A DNA stretch of 64,000 nucleotides, from assembly GCA_902806565.1 (NCBI GenBank), contig CADCXA010000019.1, forward strand, positions 248,001-312,000. The letters run 5' to 3'. Under the pieces are notes generated by a model. It ran no database searches. It saw only the letters and a program-made list of their open reading frames with translations, and was not told where the DNA came from. Source of the stretch: Hypoxylon rubiginosum. Lineage: Eukaryota > Ascomycota > Sordariomycetes > Xylariales > Hypoxylaceae. The position numbers were made by a program, and so were the translations under genes. Positions 56,272 to 64,000 of this stretch are shown here, in pieces; the first letter of the stretch is position 1, and every line of letters starts with the position of its first letter.

Positions 56272-57598
56272 ATGAGAAGGTCACATCCCTCGTTTCTGCT
56301 GGCCTCTAATACTGGTCTAACGCGAAGATTAATATCCTCCGTCCGCCTAACACGATGGCGTCGGTGTCCCCAACATACCGCGTCCGGCAACCGTTCCTCT
56401 ACGACCGCTACGACCGCTACCGAAACATCCGGTAGAGTCACAACGCCGCTTCCAGACCCGGACTCTATCCCGAAGCTACCCTTCCGTTTCGAGACCGGCT
56501 TTGCACTCTTTGCGAAACGGACTCCGAGGCCCTTCCCCCCACCGTTCCTATCCCCTCCGTCGGGCTCATTTTCGGACCCCCTCAGCACTCATCACCAAAG
56601 TCGCGACAAACGAGCTTTTGTAGATGGCGAGCTCATCTGCGGATGGACTAATGGAGACGATGCCGTCTATGCTAGTGATTATTTCATATGCGCTAATGAC
56701 GGTGTTGGCGCCTGGTCAGCTCGACCGAGAGGTCATGCAGGGTACTTGTCCCACGGCCGTTTGAGCCTTACGTGTAACGTCCCGTGATTAACAATAGTTA
56801 CAGCTTATGGTCGAGGTTGATACTGCACTTCTGGGTGCAGGCCATACAAGAAGACACTACGCGGCCGAGGCCTCCGGACCGGCCATATCATCCAGACCCC
56901 GTAAGCTATTTGCAGCAGGCTTATGAGCGTACGATCGAAGCCACGTCGGGGCCGAATAACTACCTGGGTACCACAACAGCGACCGGGGCGCAACTCTTCT
57001 ACAAAGCTGACACGACCGGCTCTACATCATGTGCATCGCCACTTATATATGTAACCAACCTCGGCGACTCGCAGGTCATGGTTATACGGCCGAAACAGCG
57101 GGAAATGATATATAAATCGAAAGAACAATGGCACTGGTTCGATTGCCCCAGGCAGCTTGGGACTAACAGCCCAGACACGCCGGTCGAAAACGCAGTCATT
57201 GACACGGTAGAGCTTAGAGAAGGCGATGTTGTGTTGGCTATGTCGGACGGCGTTATTGACAATCTATGGGGACACGAAATAGTCGAGAACGTTTCCAAGA
57301 GCGTCGAGCGTTGGGAAGCAGGAGAAGGGGGCCAAGCCAGCGGCCCCCGCAAAGACGGCGCAAACGGAGGCATGACATTCGTTGCCGAAGAACTTGTTAA
57401 TACCGCAAAACAGATTGCACAGGATCCCTTCGCAGAAAGCCCATTCATGGAACATGCCATCGACGAAGGATTAGCTAGTGAAGGAGGTAAGTCGTACATG
57501 AATCTACCCACCCAAAGGTGCTATCCGTGCTAATTGACGAAGGAAAACTCGACGACATTAGCGTTGTAGCAGCATTATGCCGACGTAATACCACCTAA
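56272..57598 (+). CDS. ptc7: PP2C-type protein phosphatase, PTC7-like (mitochondrial)
   Basis: Exons 56272-56741, 56804-57486 and 57543-57598; 402 residues. The first 35 residues are Arg/Ser-rich without acids, a mitochondrial presequence. PP2C motifs: NGDDA (127-131), ANDGVGAW with metal-binding Asp144, GHAGLWSRLILHFW across the first splice, TNLGDSQVMVIRP, LAMSDGVIDNLWGHEIV, and DDISVVAA in the last exon. Ptc7 in yeast is mitochondrial and activates coenzyme Q biosynthesis by dephosphorylating Coq7. The first donor is GTACTT, weaker than usual, but the join restores the family sequence exactly. The second intron has an AAG acceptor preceded by a CTAAT branch site. The open frame before the ATG starts at GTG and is ignored. 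Confidence 0.88.
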
Positions 57599-58168
57599 TA
57601 TTTCATTATCGGCAAGGCGTACTGCTGGCTGTGATTCTCCTCCCAAGGCTTGTCCGGGTGGTGACCAAGTATATTCCACCGTGGTTATTCATTGCCGTGG
57701 TGCTCCCGCAGAAGGCGTTCAGGTGAGGTTAGTGTTGCTCAGGCTGGGGCTTATTCGGAGGATCTGGGTCGTAATTATACATAGACTGGGTACATACTGG
57801 ATTTCAGAGGCCACATATCGGGTTATAGCATTGGCATGGCGTTGGAGGCATAATTTAGCGATAGATGCTCAAGATATTTGGATGGGGAGGCCGATGCTGT
57901 CTGATTTAAAAATATTCGATTAAAATATAAAATATATATATCGGTACGTACTGGAGGGTACTAGTGGGCTAGTGGGGGCGTTGCTGTCCAGACCCACATG
58001 CACGCACATTCATGCAAGGGTAGCTTAAAGATTAATCCTTATCGTTATCAACAGCATGCCGATACAGAATTTCTTATTCTTGAATGTGACCTCGACTTTG
58101 AAAAATTCCAAACTTCTGCGACTCGAACAGTCAAATAATCGCGGCTACCACTTTACAATCGAACCAGG
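57599..58168. other. Intergenic region between PTC7-like and UTP23 genes
   Basis: 570 bases, both flanking genes on the plus strand. A/T-rich with ATATATAT at about 57933; no gene seen. Confidence 0.5.
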
Positions 58169-59138
58169 ATGCCTCGAGCCAAGCGGTCCAAGCAGTATCG
58201 CAAGCTCATGGAGCAATTCTCCATGGGCTGGGGATTCCGTGTGCCGTACCAGGTTTTGGTAGACGCCGACTTTATCGCCGAAGCAAATAAATGCAAGATG
58301 GACTTGGTCCGCCGCTTGGAGGATACTCTACATGGTGAAGTCAAGCCAAGTATGTTTCCTTTGGCGCGAAATCCCTAATATTGCCATCTTTACTAATCGG
58401 GAGACCTTAGTGATCACACAATGCTCGATGCGACATCTCTACGGACGAAAATCGGAACCAGGCGTGGAGGCGGCTATAGAACAGGCAAAGACACATTTTG
58501 AGCGACGACGATGCGGTCATCACCCCGACGAGTATCCAGAGCCCCTAAGCGCTCTAGAATGCATACACTCAGTCGTCGACCCGAAGGATAATGCAGCCAA
58601 CAAACACCGCTACGTCTGCGCTGTCAATGACGATGCCGTCAGGTCAACCCTACGGCAAGTCGCAGGAACCCCCTTGGTATACATCAGGAGATCGGTTATG
58701 ATCATGGAGCCAATGGCAACAGTCAGCGCGAAGATACGATCGAAAGACGAGAAAAGCAAGTTTAGGGCGGAGCTGAAGACGCCGGCTAGCAAGAGGAAGA
58801 GGGAGGACGACGATGATAGCGACGACAAAGAAGACGAGAAGATATCAACAGGAGCGGCTGGAACTGGCCAACACGAGAAGAAGAAAAACAAGAAGGGCCG
58901 TGGCCCCAAGGAGCCCAACCCCTTAGCTGTCAAGAAAAAGAAGTCAAAGGCTACCTCAGACGAGCAGGGTTCGAAGATGCCAAAGGCGAAGGAAGCTGGA
59001 GCTGCGACAGAGGTTGAAGGAGAAGGAGAAGCAGAAGCATCTAAACGGAAACGAAGAAGACGAAAGCACGGAAATGGCGGTGTTTCTACGAATGGTGACA
59101 ATGCGGTTGAAGCGCATGCACTAGACGCCGAGGACTAA
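58169..59138 (+). CDS. utp23: rRNA-processing protein UTP23
   Basis: Exons 58169-58349 and 58411-59138; 302 residues. A PIN-like domain covers 1-165: FRVPYQVLVDADFIAEA (23-39), then KPMITQCSMRHLY across the splice, a zinc-binding set with Cys95, His97 or His98, Cys111 and Cys130, and a closing TPLVYIRRSVMIMEP. This is the Utp23 signature, including the extra zinc knuckle within the PIN fold. In yeast, Utp23 is a non-catalytic PIN protein of the SSU processome that binds snR30 and helps release it in 18S rRNA maturation. The tail (170-302) is very Lys-rich with acidic patches, as expected for a nucleolar protein. The join A|TG creates the Met of KPMITQC. Confidence 0.93.
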
Positions 59139-59983
59139 GAACTGAGGTTCATATGAATCAATAGGAACTCGTTTCATGGCGTTTGTCTTTGGGTCTAAAT
59201 ATGATAATACTGGACTCTGTACAGTTAACGAGCATTTGATACCATACTACCATACTACCATACTAAGGCAATGAGAAGGTTGCTTTACTCGGCACGAAGT
59301 ACGTATGCAACGAGTTGATATGACAGATACGTGTATGTATGAGTGCAATTGTGTTGGAAAAATGAATTGCCCCTTTCTTAGTGGGGGTTTACAGCGGTCA
59401 GTACCTAGGTAGGCCGGATTAGTCGGACTAGACCGCGCTCAGCCTCATCTGACACCTAACGGCCCCTGAAATCGGGTGCCTGCCGCGTCTGCGTGTGTAC
59501 ATCCTTGTGGCTTTTATCTGATAGCGCTTGAAATCGGCCGCGAGTTCAAGTCCTGGTCCATTAAATTTTCAAAGTTTCCCGAATATGAAAAAGGTTCTTA
59601 GAAAATATCCTGCACAAGTTCAGTGATTTACTCAAAATCAGTGCTATGATCGATGCACATACGCATACACATACATAGTAACTTGTCTGCTTTAATTGCT
59701 AGGGGTTGATTCAGTCACAGGGGATCCTTGGAGGATTCGCAACTTTCTGACGATCCCCCAGTCCACAGTCCACAGTCCACTGTCCACTTGGGTGGTCTCC
59801 GCCTTATTACCGTGGGGAATGTGAAATCTATTGCAACCATATCGACCAACGTCCAGCACCGTCCTACGTCTCACGTCCCAGTCCCATATTAGTGAACTCG
59901 ACGAAGCTTCTGCCGAACCGCAAGAATCAAACTTCCAAGCAAAGTAATTGCGCACATAGAATACATGCGCACAAGACGTACCG
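59139..59983. other. Intergenic region, DUF726 gene upstream
   Basis: About 845 bases. A CATACTAC repeat lies at about 59242-59265 and a CACAGTCCA repeat at about 59763-59786. No gene seen; the right part is the leader of the DUF726 gene. Confidence 0.5.
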
Positions 59984-62900
59984 ATGGCGCCGGTAGGAGG
60001 AGCCCAGGACCTTGACGATTTCGGTCTGCCCATCAGCAACTACACAGGTCCTAAGGGAGCGGGACAAGACGATGGCACAAACAAATCGATAGATGGAAAG
60101 AGTAGCGACTCGAGTAAGACATCCAAGGAAACAGAAAAACCTATAGAGAGCTCGAGTAACGAGATCGGCTCGGAAACGGCAAAACTTGCGAAAGAAGAGA
60201 CTACAGACGCTGGCCTGAAGCCTCCTAACCGTCCTGCGAAATCAGACGGAGCCTCCGCCATCAATAGTAACGACGATGACTTCCAAGATGCGCCGTCTAC
60301 TCCCTTACCCGAGCGTCCACCCGAACCCAAGTCGCAAGACGCCGACGAGGCCAAGACGCCGGTGCCCAAACAATCCGAAGTCAAGAAGGACATGAATTTA
60401 CCAGAAAGTGGGCCGAATGATAACGAAGATGCCTATGATTATGAGAAGACGGAACTGCCACGACACTCCAAGCGCAAGAATACATTAGATAAACAAGCAA
60501 TTTCAGGGCCGTCCATCAAGCAAGTCGAAGCTAGCAAGCAAGTCGAAGCTAGCAAGCAGGCGGAAGATACCAAAAAGGCGCCCCACGCCGCCCACAGTCG
60601 AGACACCAGCATAACGAGCATCAACCATGATGTCTCCGAGTTTTCCCATCAGCAGCTTACAACTCATCAAGAAGCGAAGAAAGAGGACGACGACGACGAA
60701 TGGCAAAGTATGCCGGCTTACGCACCTTACGATATATACGATGACGACAACAGACTTGTGGCCAAAGAGCATAATCCTGAAGAGGATGAAAACTACGGGT
60801 ATGGAAGTCTCGGTGGTGCGGGTAAGGGATATACAAGGGTAATTGACGACGAGGATGCTGAGTCGGAAACGAGCATGGACGACAACACGAGATACCTATT
60901 CAAGGACCCCAAGAGTACGAGCGTGACGGAAATGGACGAAGAGCAACGGGATGCCATCTCCCAGCTACAAGCTACGAAGGATCTATTAACGGAAGGGCAG
61001 AGGATAGCATATGTTGGAGTCGCCCGTTTAGAACTTTCGGGAATGGTGAAGGAGGCCGAAAGCATTGAGCAGCTGAAGAAAATAAAGAAGGACGTCCAGC
61101 TGGCTGCCGAAGCGATGAAAATGTGGTCCCAGAAGATCATGGTTCGACTATATGCACATATGGAAATAACTCCCGCGGAACAGGTCATGATCGAACAGCT
61201 AGCTGAGCACGGCGTGATGCCGGGAGATCTCACGCCGGCCCTCATGCAGAATTCCAGGGTTAAGAACCCGATGGCGGAGCAGACGCCTGCCTCGACCCCG
61301 AGGCCATCGCTGAAAAGTCCACGATCATCTGTATCGACATCTCCTGGAGACGAACAGGTTGCCGAACCACCTCCCCCATATGAAAGCAATGAAGGCGAAG
61401 AGATGCCAGAAGTGAGGACACCTTCGCAGCTCCCCAGCACGGACAAGATTGACATCGATCTGCGGTGGACTGTTCTTTGCGATCTTTTCCTAGTGCTGAT
61501 TGCCGACTCGATTTATGATGCACGGTCCCGTGTTCTACTCGAACGGGTCGGCAAAGACTTGGATGTACCTTGGATAGATATCTGTAGGTTCGAGAAGCGC
61601 GTCACCGATGCTTTGGAAATGCAACAGCAAGCAGAAAAGGAGAACTGGAATGAGGATGAGCACCTCGAGAACAGGAGGAAACTCGCACTCAAGAAACGAT
61701 ACGTCATGATGGGCTTAGCCACCGTCGGAGGAGGCTTGGTTATCGGTCTCTCCGCCGGACTTCTAGCACCCCTCATCGGCGCTGGTCTCGCAGCTGGCTT
61801 TACAACTATCGGGGTAGGCGGTACAAGCTCTTTCTTAGCAGGGGCGGGAGGAGCTGCTATCATCACCTCAGGTGCCGCAGCATCTGGCAGCTTTATGGGT
61901 GGCAAGGCCGCAAATCGGCGAACTGGAGCTGTAAAGACTTTTGAATACCGTCCACTACACAACAACAAACGTGTCAATCTAATTGTGACGATTTCCGGAT
62001 GGATGACCAGTAAGGCAGACGATGTCCGTCTACCGTACAGTACCGTCGACCCTATCATGGGTGATCTCTACTCAATCTTGTGGGAGCCAGAGATGTTGAC
62101 TAGCATGGGTGACACCATCAACATCCTAGCAACAGAGGTAAATGGGCTCGTATTTCTGTTTCGTACTCATCAGATAGCAAGCTAACGTGTGTAGGCCCTC
62201 ACGCAAGGACTTCAACAAGTACTAGGCAGCACGATTCTAATCGGTCTGATGGCTGCCTTACAATTGCCAGTGGTCTTATCCAAGCTGACGTACTTGATCG
62301 ACAACCCTTGGGCTGTATCTCTTGACCGGGCGTGGTCCGCCGGCCTCATTCTCGCAGACTCCCTAATCGATAGAAACTTGGGTACTCGACCGATTACCTT
62401 GGTCGGTTACTCTCTTGGCTCGCGAGTCATCTTCGCCTGCCTACTGGAGCTCGCCCGAAAGGGTGCTTATGGATTAGTCCAGAATGTCTACATTTTCGGC
62501 TCGCCCGTTGTAGTCAAGAAGGAGGAGTTCCTGAAGGCTCGTACCGTCGTGGCCGGTCGGTTTGTCAGTGGATACAACAGGGCAGATTGGATCTTGGGCT
62601 ATCTCTTCCGTCTGACCAATGGCGGAATTCGCCGGATCGCGGGCCTAGCCCCCGTAGAGAATATACCCGGCTTGGAAAATATGGACTGTACGGAGTTCGT
62701 TGTTGGTCACATGGAGTATCGCACAGCGATGCCTAGGCTCCTTAGGGAGTGCGGCTGGAGTGTCGAGAGCGACGAGTTCGGCGAGATCGAGGACCCAGAT
62801 CCAGAACAGCATAGAGAGCGGCAGCGAGAACTCATCAGCGAAATCGAGGAAGCTCGCAAGGAACTAGAGAAAGAGGAGCCGTCCAAAAAGGGCGGATGGG

Positions 62901-63481
62901 GCATCTTTAGTCGCAGGAAGAAGGCTGCACGCCAGGAATGGGAGGTGTACGAGGATAGCAGCAAGGGAGGGTTAGATGGACCCAGGACCGAAGATAAAGA
63001 GGGAAATAACCACGGCGTCTTATTCGATGTCGATGCGATCCGAGCGGAGTTGGCGAAAGATGACGAATTACAGCCGAGGGAGCTACAGTCGACGCTTCCG
63101 CCGATGAAACTTGACTTATCACCGCCGCCAGCATCAAATAACCCAAGAGACACTCTTCGTGAAACTAGGAGTGATGATGCGGTATTTAAAGGCTCTACAT
63201 TCGAGTATGGGCTATCTCAAGAACACACGCAGACCACGTTTCCATCCCGGGGGCTGGACTACCACACTCCCCTACCGCCAGACGACGAGATACAGATGAC
63301 ATTCGACACGGCATTCGTAGAGCATGCCAATCCACCGTCACCGCCCATGAAAGACTTGCCCCTGGCAAGGCCAGAGATCAAGACCGCACAGACGACACCT
63401 AACCTAGCGCTAGCGGACCCCTGGGCGGACGACGACGACGAGTTTGGTAAGGAGAAGGAGATCTCCATGACTTTTGCGTAG
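59984..63481 (+). CDS. DUF726 family membrane protein with alpha/beta-hydrolase motif (TMCO4-like)
   Basis: Exons 59984-62137 and 62195-63481, phase-0 junction; 1146 residues. The N-terminus DLDDFGLPI is a motif of these proteins. Residues 15-330 are disordered and acidic, with a QVEASK repeat near 180. A conserved helical part follows (330-560). Two adjacent hydrophobic Gly/Ala-rich segments (about 570-650, VGGGLVIGLSAGLLAPLIG and similar) form a membrane hairpin. The DUF726 hydrolase-like core (660-900) contains GYSLGSR with candidate nucleophile Ser791, NRADW with Asp849, and GHMEYR with His890, a plausible catalytic triad. A charged tail follows. Relatives are TMCO4-type proteins and yeast Mil1/Yfl034w, a putative membrane lipase linked to AP-1 trafficking. 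Substrate and activity are unproven. Confidence 0.85.
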
Positions 63482-64000
63482 TCTATAATTAACCTTGTGG
63501 TTTTTTGGAGAGGCATTTGTAATCACATAATGCTCAACTATTTTCTTATCACCAAGCCTGGTGGTTCGCATACAACGGGGAACGCATGTATCGGCGTTTT
63601 TTGTGTTATTTTGAAAGTTATCATCATTCATTTTACCACTACCCATTGAAACATGCCTTTGAGGGGTTGGCCACCTACCTATTGTCACGCGCTACGATGT
63701 TTTGATGGCAGTGTTGGGGGCTGGCGGTTTGGGAATCGGAGACAGAGTCCGAAAGTCGTGTATTTAGTAAAGAGGTAATGGAAGGAGGCAGACTGAAGAT
63801 TAATGCATGGCAAATGTGTAGCTCTCAAGACATGACTTTAACATCAAGCGTCTAACCGACAGCCCGTGGTGGGTTAAGTGTTAGAATCAACTATATGATA
63901 TGGCATTTTCTTTCGAGGAGTTTCCTATGGCCTCGAGAGGCACTAAGGATACGAGATAGAAGGCTAGCTACGTATCGAAGCCCGGCATATAAGGCCGTAC
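63482..64000. other. Downstream of the DUF726 gene, window end
   Basis: About 520 bases with no gene seen. It should contain the DUF726 3' UTR. The window ends before any further coding sequence is evident. Confidence 0.5.

Noticed and set aside
59520..59570. T-arm-like GAGTTCAAGTCC suggesting a tRNA
   Set aside because: The stem does not pair and no upstream D-arm or acceptor half is present.

Overview
The window is nuclear DNA of a filamentous ascomycete (Pezizomycotina, most likely a Sordariomycete). The evidence is short GT-AG introns with CTAAC-type branch points, compact eukaryotic housekeeping genes, CCAAT and CACGTG promoter motifs, a COP9 signalosome gene, and a fungal DOMON-cytochrome b561 protein. 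There are no operons, no bacterial features and no recognisable transposon. I rebuilt 19 protein-coding genes, with exon joins worked out by hand from splice signals, reading phase and family similarity. Every start given is an ATG.

Layout. 0-13 kb: psk1-type AGC kinase (+), a secreted DOMON-b561 redox protein (+), ATP synthase subunit H/ATP14 (+), and SCH9-type C2+AGC kinase (-). 13-21.4 kb: an 8.5 kb stretch with no supportable gene, rich in simple repeats and G-quadruplex-type runs. 21.4-31.6 kb: a Q/Y/P-rich nuclear-type protein (-), a small conserved-looking hypothetical (-), a SUZ-domain RNA-binding protein (+), NAR1 (-) and a CYSTM cysteine-rich protein (-). 34-45 kb: ABP1/drebrin-like (-), IEC1-like zinc finger (+), monothiol glutaredoxin GRX3/4 (+), a GNAT acetyltransferase with an odd 409-bp intron (+), and CSN4 (+). 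45-52 kb: SGNH hydrolase (-) and CAF120 (-). 52-56.3 kb: a 4.5 kb gap. 56.3-63.5 kb: PTC7-like mitochondrial phosphatase, UTP23 and a DUF726 alpha/beta-hydrolase membrane protein, all (+).

The genes are mostly unrelated housekeeping functions, as is normal for a fungal chromosome. Two thematic pairs may be chance. PSK1 and SCH9 are both S6-kinase-type TORC1 effectors and lie 8 kb apart, facing each other. NAR1 and the CGFS glutaredoxin both serve cytosolic Fe-S/iron handling and lie about 11 kb apart. UTP23 (ribosome biogenesis) and ATP14 (respiration) are typical outputs of the TOR network, but physical linkage does not show co-regulation.

I found no convincing new multi-gene system. The observations most worth a second look are the linked S6-kinase pair, the DOMON-b561 protein with intact haem ligands, the GNAT intron that looks like an insertion, the gene-free 8.5 kb upstream of SCH9, and several exact tandem repeats inside genes and leaders.
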